Assembly (NCBI GenBank): GCA_001662425.1 | Contig: BDDC01000168.1 | Coordinates: 12,020-76,019, forward strand | DNA from: Chlamydomonas sphaeroides | Taxonomy: Eukaryota > Chlorophyta > Chlorophyceae > Chlamydomonadales > Chlamydomonadaceae | Direction: 5' to 3' | DNA: 64,000 bases | Part shown: one piece after another, positions 22,841 to 35,300 of the stretch | Layout of the letters: each line of letters begins with the position of its first letter | How positions within the stretch are numbered: position 1 is the first letter of the stretch | Translations under genes and position numbers: made by a program | The notes under the pieces: model-generated | The model's input: only the letters and a program-made list of their open reading frames with translations | Databases searched by the model: none | What the model was told of the DNA's origin: nothing

Positions 22841-25800
22841 ATGACAGCCCGCCTGCTCGTTATTCTGCTCTGCGCGTGCGCATGCGCAGCGCGCAGACTT
22901 GAAGGAGTTGGTGCGCATGCGGGGCTTCATATTGTGCCGATTCTGTGGCACGGCCCCAACAACCAGGCAAGCTGCTGGCTTCGATATGGTAAATGCGATG
23001 TTGTTGATGTGGTGTCGCTGTCGCCGCGACGCCCTACCCCACGTACCCGGAGGACGTGACGTCTGCGGCCGCTCCCCTCACCCTCGTCACCCTTTGCAGA
23101 TCACAACAATCAAGGTCTGTCTTTCTTAGATGTGGTCACGAGGCTGGCTTGGGCTGCCAGACGCCCTGCGGCGCGTTCCTCCGTGCACAACCACCTCGGT
23201 CGCGTCCTCCGCAGGAGGCCATCTCGCTGTCCCACCTCCTGCCGGGGTCCAAGGTCCTCATACCTGACCTCCAGGTCCGGCCCTGTTTGACCCACAGTGG
23301 CACTCCCGTCTGACGCCGACGCGCAAGTCCTGCCCCTGCCGGCATGCTGATGTTCTAGCAGCCCGGACCGCTGGCATAGCCTTCGGCCCTCGCCTCAAAC
23401 CCCTACGCACCCCATCCGTCACTATCGTCCAACCTGTCACACCCCACCCCAGGAGCACCTCTTCAGCGATGGTGGCGAGCACCGCATGCGCAGCTCGGAG
23501 CTGTTTGACCTGGTGAGACCTTGCCTCACACCTCGCCTCACACAGCCTCACACGTCCCCCTTGCCCCTTAGCCCCTAGCCCCGTCTCGAGCTGCCTCGTC
23601 CCGGCCTTCCTCCGCATCGCGCGTGCGCATGCGTGGCACAGCACCGGTTGCCGCAGCACCACCTGCGAGACTCCGGCCTCTGGCGCACGGCGCAGGCAAA
23701 TGGGGGGAGGCCACATCCGAGCACGCCGTGTGCATGCGCGGCTCATGGGCCTTGCAGGAGGGGCCCTGCAGCGCTCCCTGCGGATGCCCCGCATGCGGCC
23801 TTCGTGCACACTCGCTTGGAGGTTGGCCCCCCGCGCCGCTCATTGGCCGGTGCCCCGGACCTGCGTCATGATGGACGCCCTCTCCGTGCGCTGCCCGCTC
23901 CCGCTGCCATCCCCGCCCGTCCTTGGTTGGTACCGTTATGCTAAGGCCGGCCCTGCACCATGCTCTGCCCCGTCCCCTCCACCCCAGCAAGCGCTCCAGC
24001 GCGGCAACGTGTCGTTTGAGATGCTGCGGAACACGAGGCGGAAGAAGCGTTGGGACGGCCAGCTAGACGCAGTGCTGTTCTTCAGGGATGAGGAGTTCCC
24101 GTCGGTGGGCAAAGGGATCCCGAGAGGGGCAGCGGCAGGGGCGTAGGACCGCTTGAAGCTGCACGGCCGAAGAACACGACCATGCGCATGCTGGCCAGGG
24201 CCGCGCCGGCCGCTCGGGCACGCCGGCAAGGCGGAGACCAGCACCCTGCCCGTCCACGACGCGCACGCGTGCGTAGAGGCAAAGGGCCGAGGAGGCCGCA
24301 AGGAAGGGGCGCCTGCGGCTTGCGGAGGAGGCTGACGGAGGAGGCCGGGCCCACCTGAACCGCTAGCACCGTGGCTCGAGCCTTGGCCGCACCCGGCCTG
24401 CTGCTCGCTTGTGCCCTCCACTCGGTGTTGTACCGCCTGACCCACATCACCGTTGCCGGCCTTGGTCACTGCAGGTGCAGCAGATGCTGCGCTCAATGCG
24501 GTTGAAGGCGCCGCCGGAGGACCGCTGGCTGCGCTCGCCCGTCAGCGTGACCCGCGGCTGCAAGTACGGCGACATGACTCGGGGTGGGACCAGGGCAGCG
24601 CGGGCCCGTGCAGGGCTCCCAGGGTTGGCTAGAGGCGGGCTGGCCCGCGCCTGCGCCCTGCACTGGCATGCACTTGGCGGTTCCGATTCGTCACGCAGCG
24701 CCCTGCCTGCTGACGTGCCTCCTCGCCGCCCTCAGGGCGGACGGCGTGGCGCAGCTGCGGCAGCAGCTGGCTGGCATCCGCTACGTGGCCATGCTGTGCT
24801 ACGACGACTTTGCGACCCAGACGCACAAGCTGGCGGGGACGCTGCTGCTGGATTGCGGCGACGACGAGTGCTGCACCGCCTACAAGCAACGCAGCCCGCT
24901 GCTCCGCAAGTCGCCCAAGCTGTACGAGCTGGCGGGGTCTTTTATCGCCAAAGCCATCGGCACCCGCACCAAGTTCGTAGCTAGGTGCGGCAGGGGTTGC
25001 GGAACTGAGTGGCGGCCACGGTCCAGGGCTGGTGCCGCATGTGTTGCCTCCACCCACCCTCGTCCCGCCCCTCGCTCACAAGCACCCATACCGGGGGACA
25101 GGGCGCGTAGGGGGCTCCGGCCCCCTAGTCGCCCTACCTTCTTAGATCACGGCGGGTCAAGCCCGCTGTACCTCTATTTCTAATTCTATTTCTATTTCAC
25201 CCATACGCCATTCTCACGCGCGCTGCCGAGCCACCCCGTTTGCAATGGTAAAACATGCTCCCTGCATTGCATCCACCCACCTTTGCCTTGCCCCCTCACT
25301 TGCGGCCCCTCTCGCTACCTGCCGCCCCGGCTCGCAGCCACATCCGCCCCATGCCGGACGGCTGCGTCACTCTTTGGAAGTCGGATAAGGAGGAGTTGAC
25401 ACCGGAAGAGCTGCAGGAGGTCTGCCGCACGGACTTCATGTATTCACGGTGAGGCAGGACGCAAGGCGCACGACGCAAGGAGTCCCGTGGGGCGCCGCAC
25501 GGCGTTGTGGGAGTAGGCTGCAGTTGGCAGCGGGTCCCCGACTTAGCTTCGCCTCTGTCACCTGAAGCATGCTGCCGGGCCCCTCTCCCGTCCCTTGCCA
25601 CAGTTTTGTGCCCAACCTAGCGGCCCTACAGCAGCACTACAACACCACGTCCATGTTTATCATGACGCACCCGCTCATCCGACCTCGGGTGTTCCGCATG
25701 CTTGAGGTGCGGCGGGCTGTGAACATGTTAGCGCTGCGCTAACGACCTCCCCTGCGACTGCACGTTGCGCTCCCCTGCCCTCCCACTCCCCGCTCTCCCC

Positions 25801-26556
25801 CCCCAGGCCGGCGGCATCCGCCCCGTGTTCATCGACATGGCGCAGCTCAACGCATCCATATCCGGCCCCGACTCGGACACCCAGCTGCGCACGCCGCTGT
25901 CCTTTTCGCTGCTGGCCATGGTGGAGGAGGCGGTGGCGGCGGCGGCCACCGCGTTCCTGGGGTCGGCGGAGAGCAGCATGACGGGCATGATCGTGCAGGT
26001 GGGGGAATCAGGGGGGCTGGCGCGAAGACAGGTGAAGTGGGTAGCTGCAAGGGCACGCGCCAGGGCGAAGCGCAGGGGCAGGCACGCGGCGCGCGATGGG
26101 CTGGGTTTGGCCTGCGAGAGCTGGGCCCAAGCGACGGCGGAGAGCACAGGGCCTCGCAACCCTCCATGCCGCATTGGCGTGGCAGCCGCGGCATCGCTTC
26201 TATTACGGTCAACAATAGCGACGGCGCGATGTCGCTCGCCTTTACCGTCCCCTGGTTGGCCAGCAACGGACTCCGGGTCCGTGCGCCTCCTGTCTCATCA
26301 ATGCCGTCCCCATCTGCAGGAGCGCCTCGCGCACGGCACGTCCCCGAACGACGTCTACTACTACTCCTCCCGCAAAGACTGCGACGTCATGCCGTGCCGC
26401 CTGCCCGACTACTACACGCGGAGAGCCAAGCGGCTGGGCGGCGTGGGGTTGGAGCAGCCGCAGGTGCTGCCTGGCGGCACCGGCACGAGGATTGCAAACC
26501 CCGGGACAACGGGCACAGGGCTGGTGGGGCCGGGTGGCGAGGGACTGGGGGCTTAG
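22841..26556 (+). CDS. GDP-fucose O-fucosyltransferase-like protein, tandem copy 1
   Basis: Eleven inferred exons: 22841-22966, 23100-23114, 23215-23274, 23453-23512, 23988-24104, 24475-24563, 24736-24984, 25338-25448, 25604-25706, 25807-25998, 26320-26556; 452 aa. The N-terminus (MTARLLVILLCACACAARR) is a signal peptide. GPNNQ (38-42) followed by EAISLSHLLPGSKVLIP (48-64) is the hallmark nucleotide-sugar loop of the O-FucT superfamily (PF10250). SHIRPMPD (239-246) supplies the conserved H-R-D, and FLGSAESSMTG (360-370) matches the late serine-rich GDP-fucose motif. A Gly-rich tail ends the protein. The second exon is a 15-nt micro-exon (ITTIK), and the preceding donor is GC (GCAAGC). Likely secreted or Golgi. 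The acceptor is unknown, and transfer of a sugar other than fucose cannot be excluded. Confidence 0.88.
25101..25199. repeat. Interspersed hairpin element, copy A
   Basis: About 99 bases in intron 7 of O-FucT copy 1, closely related to 47498-47589 and in part to 40201-40260. Two hairpins: GGGGGC/GCCCCC around a TCCG loop (25110-25125) and an 8-bp stem around TCAAG (25149-25169). An AT-rich tail built on CTATTTC and TAATTC follows. Confidence 0.8.
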
Positions 26557-27434
26557 AGGATTGGGCCGCGAGGCGGGAAGGGGATTTGAGCGGCAGCCGG
26601 CGCAGGATGGCTCGAACTGTCATGAACTGTGCGTTTCATGAGACGTGTGGGAGAGGTGGCTTTGGACCGTGGGCGTGCGGGGCAGCTCTAGGCGTGCGGG
26701 ACCTCCGTCGACAGCTGTGGCACCTCAACGCGCTGTGCGAAGGCGCCACCCGCCAAGACACCGGCAACCAAGGGCAAGCAGGGTGGCCCCGCTAGCGCCA
26801 GGCCAGCGGACTTTGCCGGGCCTGCTTGCTGCAGCAGTGGCAACAGGGGCCAGCGCCTTGGCTGACCACCAGTTTCTGGGGCGTGGTCACTTCGTGCGTT
26901 TCCGGTGTACATGGGTGTAATGCTAAGCGGCCGAGCAGTGGCTGGAGGTTGCCGTTGATGCGGTACTGCCTCGGACGTGTGCCGTGTGGGGATGCTCGGC
27001 AGCAGGAGTGGCCCCCCTGGCCGACATACCGTATATGCGGTCATTCCGTAAGGGACGGTAGGGGCTGCGTTGCGTGCTGGAGTGCAAGGAACTGCGTACA
27101 GCGGTACAGGTGCGTAGCACAGGGTAGCACCGAGGCTGACTCGGAAGACCAAGGCGTAGCGAGCGCTGTCGGGTCCGACGCAACATGTGCTGAGCACTGG
27201 GGTCTGAGCACTGGGGTTTGCGTATCTGTGCTTGCGCAGCTGGGACAGGTTTGCGGCGTCTGACATACGCATGCAAGCTGTCGGTCGTACATCCGCATCC
27301 TTTCAATTCTGCGCGTGGGTAACCAACTCCTGCGACTAGCAGCATCCGTCTCTTAGCGAACCTGCGAAAGCGCATGAAGCGTAGACGAGCAGTCGCTGCA
27401 CAGGTGTACTAACACGCAAGGGGATGCCGCCCGA
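26557..27434. other. Intergenic, 3' flank of O-FucT copy 1
   Basis: No gene seen. Several blocks match the 3' flank of copy 2: around 26645 and 31245, 27061 and 31636, and 27180 and 31830. The duplicated unit therefore included intergenic DNA. Confidence 0.65.
26916..26920 (+). other. Candidate TGTAA polyadenylation signal
   Basis: TGTAA on the coding strand 360 bases past the stop of O-FucT copy 1, a normal volvocine 3' UTR length. Confidence 0.45.
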
Positions 27435-30400
27435 ATGACGCTGCGCGTGCTTATCGTGCTGTACATCTGCATATGCACTGTGCAAAGGGCTGCCACAGCA
27501 GAGGTCCTCGGGGTCAATGAGCTCCATATCATCCCTATTCTGTGGCACGGCCCCAATAACCAGGTCAGGACGGGCCTTCTGTATGAAGGTAGTGATGCCA
27601 TGATACCAGCGAGTCAGTCAGCTCCACACATATCACACAAGTACCCTTGGTCCCGCCCGACGCGCCCCCCTCTAACTCTCGTGCGCCGCCTTCCCACTCT
27701 CGCCATCGACCAGATTACTTCAATCAAGGTGCGTTTGCTGCGCTGATCACGCTGAAGTGTAGCTGTCTCTGTTCATTTGCTTGCTTAGCAACTCGCTCCC
27801 GGTGTGTCACACTCCCCTGCACTCACCGTTAGCCTGGCTTGAACCGCATGGCCCGGACAGGAGGCCATCTCGCTATCTCACCTTCTGCCGGGGTCCACGG
27901 TGCTGATACCTGATATCCAGGTCCGACCTGATATGGCTTGCAGCGGCACGGTTGATCGCACGTACTAGCACACCATGGGTGATGCGCCAACTCGCCGCAC
28001 CCCTCAGCGCTTGTGCCCCACCGCGGCGCACTCGCCCTTTGGCCACCGCAGACATACATGCCGCAGCCGTCCACGCTTATGACCGCCCGTGGCAAACCGG
28101 CCCTGGCCATAGACTCTGGACCACTTACGCCGCCCCACCGCACATGCCGCCACGGCCCCACCCGTCACCTTCGCTTGCAGGAACATCAATTCAGCGATGG
28201 CGGCGAGAACACCATGCGCAGCTCCGAGCTGTTTGACCTGGTGAGGCCGTCTGCTGCTGTCGGGGCGCGCCCTGGCCAGCCCACGGCATCCGGCCTGGAC
28301 CAGGTCCCTGACCGGCAACTGTTGAGTCCACCGCGCCCGCTGTCCTCAATGCCCTGCCCCATGCTTGCCCCATGTTCCACCAGCTGCCACGCGTGCGCCG
28401 CGCCGCTATGTTACGTGCCCTCTGCGTGCCACTGCTTGGTGGATGGGTGCCGCTAGTCGAGCCAAGTTTTGCACCATGTCCTGTCCTGTCGTCCTGTCCT
28501 GTCGCCGCTAGGACGCCCTACGGCACGGCAAAGTGTCTTTCGACCTGTTGCGCCACCACAAGCGGAAGCGGCGCTGGGACGGCCAGCTGGACGCTGTGTT
28601 GTTCTTCAGGGACGAGGAATTTCCAAACGTGCGTGGGGCTGGGCGCGCTGGCCACGCGTGAGCGAGGGCACCTGGCAGGCATCGGCAGGATGGGCCAACA
28701 CGGCCCGCATTCCGGCCAGGGCTGGGTCCGGGCGGTGCCAAAGGCCGGCCAGGCACCGAGGGCAAGCAGTTTCCGCCGCAGCAGTAGAACCGGGGGCGCC
28801 CTGACACGATTGTTTTAACTTCGCCTCCTCGCCGTTCCTGTGTTCCTCAGGTCGGTCGGTTGCTGCGAGATATGGGGCTCGAGGCGCCGCCGGAGGACCG
28901 CTGGCTGCGCTCGCCTGTTAGCGTGACTCGCGGCTGCAAGTACGGCGACATGACTCGGGGTGGGACCAGGGCAGCGCGGGCCCGTGCAGGGCTCCCAGGG
29001 TTGGCTAGAGGCGGGCTGGCCCGCGCCTGCGCCCTGCACTGGCATGCACTTGGCGGTTCCGATTCGTCACGCAGCGCCCTGCCTGCTGACGTGCCTCCTC
29101 GCCGCCCTCAGGGCGGACGGCGTGGCGCAGCTGCGGCAGCAGCTGGCTGGCATCCGCTACGTGGCCATGCTGTGCTACGACGACTTTGCGACCCGGACGC
29201 ACAAGCTGGCGGGGACGCTGCTGCTGGACTGCGGCGACGACGAGTGCTGCACCGCCTACAAGCAACGCAGCCCGCTGCTCCGCAAGTCGCCCAAGCTNNN
29301 NNNNNNNNNNNNNNNNNNNNNNNNNNNNNNNNNNNNNNNNNNNNNNNNNNNNNNNNNNNNNNNNNNNNNNNNNNNNNNNNNNNNNNNNNNNNNNNNNNNN
29401 NNNNNNNNNNNNNNNNNNNNNNNNNNNNNNNNNNNNNNNNNNNNNNNNNNNNNNNNNNNNNNNNNNNNNNNNNNNNNNNNNNNNNNNNNNNNNNNNNNNN
29501 NNNNNNNNNNNNNNNNNNNNNNNNNNNNNNNNNNNNNNNNNNNNNNNNNNNNNNNNNNNNNNNNNNNNNNNNNNNNNNNNNNNNNNNNNNNNNNNNNNNN
29601 NNNNNNNNNNNNNNNNNNNNNNNNNNNNNNNNNNNNNNNNNNNNNNNNNNNNNNNNNNNNNNNNNNNNNNNNNNNNNNNNNNNACACAAGATTCATAGCA
29701 AGGTGCGGCACGGGCAACTCCGCGGGGTCAGCATGCGTTCCAGCTACCGCATAGCTTCCTGCGCCGCCTCCACCCGCCCTCGTCGTGTTCCTCGCTCTCC
29801 CTGTACACCGTCTTGCTGCTTTGCCCGTCTACTCGCTGACTTGCCGCCCCGCCACCTCGGCTCGCAGCCACATCCGCCCCATGCCGGACGGCTGCGTCAC
29901 TCTTTGGAAGTCGGATAAGGAGGAGTTGACACCGGAAGAGCTGCAGGAGGTCTGCCGCACGGACTTCATGTATTCAAGGTGAGGCAGGACGCAAGGCGCA
30001 CGACGCAAGGAGGTCCGTGGGGCGCCGCACGGCGTTATGGGAGTGGGCTGCAGTTGCCAACGGGTCGCCGATCCGGGCCTGTGTTAACCGGACGCCTGCC
30101 CTCCCTTGTCCTAGGTTCGTGCCCAACCTCGCGGCCCTTCAGCAGCACTACAAAACTCCCACCATGTTCATCATGACGCACCCGCTCATCCGACCCCGGG
30201 TGTTTCGCATGCTCGAGGTGCGGCGGGTGGTGATGTGCCGGCAGGCCAACATCATCGTCGAGCGCGGCGTGTACGGCCATCACCTCTGCTACTGCTAGCT
30301 AGCCCAGATGTGCAACGCCTGCAGCCCCGACCTCGCCAGGACGGCCGCCCGAAGCCCCTGCCCCTGCTCCCGCGCCGCTCCCCTCTGCCGCTTGCCTCAG

Positions 30401-31176
30401 CACCGCTCTACTCTCCCCTCCGACTACCGCTCACCTGCCTTCCCGCTCCCCATTTTTCCCCAGGCCGGCGGCATCCGCCCCGTGTTCATCGACATAGCGC
30501 AGCTCAACGCCTCCATATCCAGGCCCGGCTCAGACACCCAGCTGCGCACGCCGCTGTCCTTCTCGCTGCTGGCCATGGTGGAGGAGGCGGTGGCGGCGGC
30601 GGCCACCGCGTTCCTGGGGTCGGCGGAGAGCAGCATGACGGGCATGATCGTGCAGGTGGGGGAAGCAGGGGGGCTGGCGGGAAGACAGGTGAAGTGGGTA
30701 GCTGCAAGGGCACGCGCCAGGGCGAAGCGCAGGGGCAAGCACGCGGCTCGCGATGGGCTTGGTTTGGCCTGCGAGAGCTGGGCCCAAGCGACGGCGGAGA
30801 GCACAGGGCCTCGCAACCCTACATGCCGCGTCTCGGCGTGCCCCGTGCCAACGGACCTCCGGTGCGATGCCCCTCACATTACGCCTGTCCCTCACCTGCC
30901 CTACGTCGCCTGCAGGAGCGCCTCGCGCGCGGCACGTCGCCCAACGACGTCTACTATTTTTCTTCACACGAAAATTGCACCGTGATGCCCGGCCGCCTGC
31001 TCAACTTCTACACGCAGAGAGCCGCGCGGCTAGGTGTCGCGGGGCTGGAGCCGCCGCGGCCGCCGCCGGCGGGAGGCGCCGGGACAGGCGAGGCGGACTT
31101 GGGGGCATCAGGCACGGGGGCGGCATGGCCAAGGCGCAAGAGGAAGCGGGGCTCGAGGAAAGGGGCCCCGCGGTGA
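27435..31176 (+). CDS. O-fucosyltransferase-like protein, tandem copy 2 (contains assembly gap)
   Basis: Inferred exons: 27435-27563, 27714-27728, 27861-27920, 28181-28240, 28512-28628, 28851-28939, 29112-29702 (interrupted by Ns), 29868-29978, 30115-30217, 30464-30655, 30916-31176. Every splice site and exon length matches copy 1 except exon 1 (one codon longer), the gapped exon and the last exon. It has a signal peptide, GPNNQ, EAISLSHLLPGS, HIRPMPD and FLGSAESSMTG, so the enzyme core is intact outside the gap. The tail is distinct: a Pro/Gly stretch, then the basic PRRKRKRGSRKGAPR. The 386 unknown bases replace only about 45 bases of the seventh exon in copies 1 and 3, so the true sequence there is unresolved. 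Its 5' introns resemble copy 3, whereas its middle and 3' introns resemble copy 1. Confidence 0.82.
29298..29683. other. Assembly gap (386 N)
   Basis: A run of undetermined bases inside exon 7 of O-FucT copy 2. The flanking codons (SPKL before, TRFIA after) are separated by only about 45 bases in the paralogs. Confidence 0.99.
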
Positions 31177-32380
31177 GAGCACAAGGCTAGTGAAGGGCAG
31201 TCGGCGCAGGATGGCGATAATTGACGTAACGAATGCACTTGTGGGGACGTGTGAGAGAGGTCGCTCGGGACCGTCAGCGTGTGGGGCGGCTCCATGCGTG
31301 CGATACCTGCGTCGACACTCTGACGCAGAGACCCGCGATGCGGTGGCCCACAGAGGGCGAGCAGAGCAGCCCCGCTTGCGCGATGCCAGCGGTCGGTGCT
31401 GGCCCTGTTGGGGCAGCAGCAGGGGAGGGGGCAAGTGACACGGCTGACCTCTAGCCCATAGTGACACGGCTGACCTCAAGCCCATGGGGCGCGGTCATTT
31501 TTAGCGTTCCGGTGTAGCGCTGGCCGGTAGTGCGGTGGCTGAAGGTTGCTATAAATGCGGTTCTGCTGCGGACGCGTACCGTGCATGCGGGGTGCTCGGG
31601 CGTACGGTACTTGCAGGTGCATGCGGTCAATGTACGGGCCGCGTTGCGTGCTGGAGTGCAGGGCACTGCATATATAGCACCAAGGGTGGACTGGGGGGAG
31701 GCCAAGGCCTAACGACCGCTGCCAAGAAGAAGGGTCAAAGTGGTCCGGATGATGTCCGGGGATGCCGTTCACAGCCATGAAGGCCAAGGGCGTCATTTGC
31801 CAAATTTGGAGCCCCGGGCACCCCGGGCCCGATGCAACATGTGCTGAGCAGGAGCTCCTGGTGCTGAGCAGGGGAGATGGGTGGTCTCCCCTGGTGCTGA
31901 GCACACGTGAGCAGGGGAGCACTGGGTCTGCGTAGCCGTACCCTATAGCCTCCATCGCTAAGCACACACGCTCTGAGCTTCTCGCCCACCTCCCTTCAGC
32001 CCTGCCCCCCGCCGCACCGCCACTCCCTTGGCGCGAAGCAGCCTCCGGTCGCACAGCACGCAGCGCAGGTGCCACCCATAGCGAGCCCCACAGCTCCTTT
32101 GCCCTCCCCCGCAGGTCGGGCAGGGCTATTCTAGCACGTGGTAGCACGCCATAGAGTCTGATAGCGGGGGCAGCAAGCGTGTGCCGATTTGCTGCGAGCG
32201 CCGTATCGTACATACACGTCCGCCACCTGGCAGCTGTCGGTACGTTGAACTCACGAGGGCGCGAGAGATGCTTTGATAATAAATGACGACGTTGCTTAAT
32301 TGTAAGGCGCACAATAAAATACCAAACAAAGGCTGCAGTCGTATTCGCAGTCGTCGTCGTTGCGTTTAGGATGCGCCTGG
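31177..32380. other. Intergenic, 3' flank of O-FucT copy 2
   Basis: No supported gene. It holds blocks homologous to the copy 1 flank, repeated GCTGAGCA motifs near 31850-31915, and an AT-richer stretch before copy 3 (32270-32340) with TGTAA at 32301-32305, which seems far for a poly(A) signal. Confidence 0.5.
31435..31486. repeat. 26-bp direct tandem duplication
   Basis: Two adjacent copies of a 26-base unit beginning GTGACACGGCTGACCTC, differing at two or three positions, lie in the 3' flank of O-FucT copy 2. Confidence 0.85.
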
Positions 32381-35300
32381 ATGACAGCTCGCTTGCTGAT
32401 CGTGCTCGTGGTGCTCTGCTGCGTGAGCGTGGCGCTCAGAGTTGCGGAAGCTGACGGCGAGGGCCTCTACAAACTTCACATCATACCCATTCTCTGGCAC
32501 GGCCCCAACAACCAGGTGTTCACGGGCTTATGTGTGTGGAAAATGATTCATAGACTTCGACGAAGCTGTCAACTCCACACATATCACACAAATACCGTCA
32601 GTCCAGTCTGACATCCCCCGCTCACCCCGCGCCGCTTTTCCATTCGCGCCACCGACCAGATTACTACGATCAAGGTGCGTTCGTTGCGTATATAGCGTCA
32701 CATGGGCAACTGCTGACTTTGCTTGTTAGGCTGCGCGCCACCAAATAACCACAGATGTTTCACGCTCCAGCGTACCCTGGTTTGAACCGCATGGCCCGGA
32801 CAGGAGGCCATCTCGCTGTCTCACCTTCTGCCGGGGTCCAAAGTTCTGATACCTGACCTCCAGGTCAGGCCTGATACAGGTTGCAGCGGCACATTTCATC
32901 GCACGTACTGGCACGCCATCGGTGATACTTGATACGCCGACACGCCGCACCCCTCGGCGCTAGTGCCCCACCGCGGCGCACTCGCCCTTGGGCTACTGCA
33001 GACCGTCCGCAGACCCTAACCACCACACACAACGCCGCCGCCTCGCCTGCCGCGTCTACTTGCAGGAACACCGCTTCAGCGATGGCGGCGAAAACAACAT
33101 GCGCAGCTCCGAGCTGTTTGACCTGGTGAGGCCGTCTGCTGCCGTCTGGGCGCGCCCTGGCCAGGCCACGGCATCCGGCCTGGACCAGGTCCCTGCCCGG
33201 CAACTCTTGAGTCCACCACGCCCGCTGTCCTCAGTGCCCTGGCCCATGCTTGCCCAGTCTTCACCGACCTGCCAAGCATGCGCCACATCCCCATACCCGC
33301 TCGGTACCCTTTTCGTGCCACCGCCTCGGCTCATTGGTTGGCGGGTGCCGCCCCCTGAGTCCCCCTCCGTGCCGCGCCACCTCAATATGCTGCCCCCAGG
33401 ACGTCCTACGGCACGGCAACGTGTCATTTGAGATGTTGCGCCACCACAAGCGAAAGCAATCGTGGGACGGCCTGTTGGACGCCGTGCTGTACTTCGAGGA
33501 TGACGAGTTCCCCCACGTGCGGGGCTCGCCGGGGGCTTGCGCGCTGGCCACGTTGGGACGGGGCAGCTGGGCAGTGGGCACCGTGCCTGAACTCGTCAGG
33601 ACCGGGCATCAGGAAGCGCATGCAAGCCAGGGGCCCCGATTGGAGTATGTTTGCTCGTGCCATGGCATCCCCTCGCCCGCCGACCCATGCGCCCCGGCCC
33701 CTGCAATCTTGGCCCCCCGTTGTGGTCCCCAGGTCAATCGGTTGCTGAAGCTAATGGGCCTCGAGGCGCCGCCCGAGGACCGCTGGTTGCACTCGCCCGT
33801 CAGCATGACGCGCGGCTGCAGGTGCGGCTCGTCGCTCGGCGCGGTGGAGCCCGGCCGGAGCAGAGGCGGCGGTGCGCTGGGAGGCCGGTGCGGCGGCTGG
33901 CTGGAGCCGGGCCGCGCCACCCCGCGCCCAGCTCTGCAGTCGCCCATACATGGCGAATGCGCTCGGGCACTGCACATAGGACCTAGGGCTGCCCCTGGGC
34001 TGCCAATCGCTGCGCCCGCTTTGAAGTAAGTGTCGCGCCACTGACCGGCACAGCGGCCCGCCGCCCATTCTCGTGGCGCCTCACTTCCCCCGCCGCTGGT
34101 TCCTGGGCCGTCCCAGGTCCGGCGGCGTGGCTCGTCTTCAGCGGCTGGTGGCGGGCGTCCGCTACCTGGGTATGATGTGCTTTGGCACATTCGCGCTCGA
34201 CACATACAAGCTGGCGGGGACGTTGCTGCTTGACTGCGGCGACGACGAGTGCTGCACCGCCTACAAGCAGCGCAGCCCGCTGGTGCTGCAGTCGCCGGAG
34301 CTGAAGGAGCTGGCGGCGCAGTTCATATCCAAGTCCATCGGCACCCACACCAAGTTCATAGCTAGGTGCGGCAGGGGTTGCGGGAGGGAGTCGCGGCCCC
34401 TTGCTCTTGCTCTGACACCCACATTCCATTCTCGCGGCGGCTCACTTCCTAGCACCCCTTTCCACGGCCTGCCCATGGTCTCGCTGGCTTGCCGCCCCGC
34501 CACCTCGGCCCGCAGCCACATCCGCCCCATGCCGGACGACTGCATCACGCTCTGGCAGTCGGACAAGGAGGAGCTGACACCGGAAGAGCTGCAGGAGGTC
34601 TGCCGCTTGAACCCCTTTCTGTATACTAGGTGCGGCAGGCAGTCGCCCGTTGTGGGTGGACGGGCGGTGAGGCAGCGCGGTCGTGCGTGGGGCTGCGCAG
34701 GCGCCTTGCTTGCTGGGGCCTCCTTGCAGCTAGCGCGCCGTGCGCCGCAGCCGCGCCAAGGCAGCCGTGAGCGAGTTGCAAAGCGCAACCTCTGAGCGGC
34801 CCAAGGGCCCCCACGCCAGGGGCCAACACCAGCATGCTGTCGGGGCCCTCCCCTCCCCTGCCGGCGCCCCAGGTTTGTGCCCAACATGGCGGCCCTTCAG
34901 CGGCGCTACAACACCACGGTCATGTTCCTCATGGCGCACCCGCTCATCCGGCCTCGGGTGCTTCGCATGCTCAATGTACGGCGGGATGGGCATGTGTCGC
35001 TCGGCAGGCCAACCCCGTCGTCGAGCGCGGCGCTTGTCACGCCCTGCGCGACTGCACGTTGCGCTCCCCTGCCTTCCCGCTCCCCCTTTTTCCCAAGGCC
35101 GACGGCATCCGCCCCGTGTTCATCGACATGGCGCAGCTCAACGCATCCATATCCGGGCCCGGCTCAGACACTCAGCTGCACACGCCGCTGTCCTTTTCTC
35201 TGCTGGCCATGGTGGAGGAGGCGGTGGCGGCGGCGGCCACCGCGTTCCTGGGGTCGGCGGAGAGCAGCATGACGGGCATGATCGTGCAGGTGGGGAAAGG

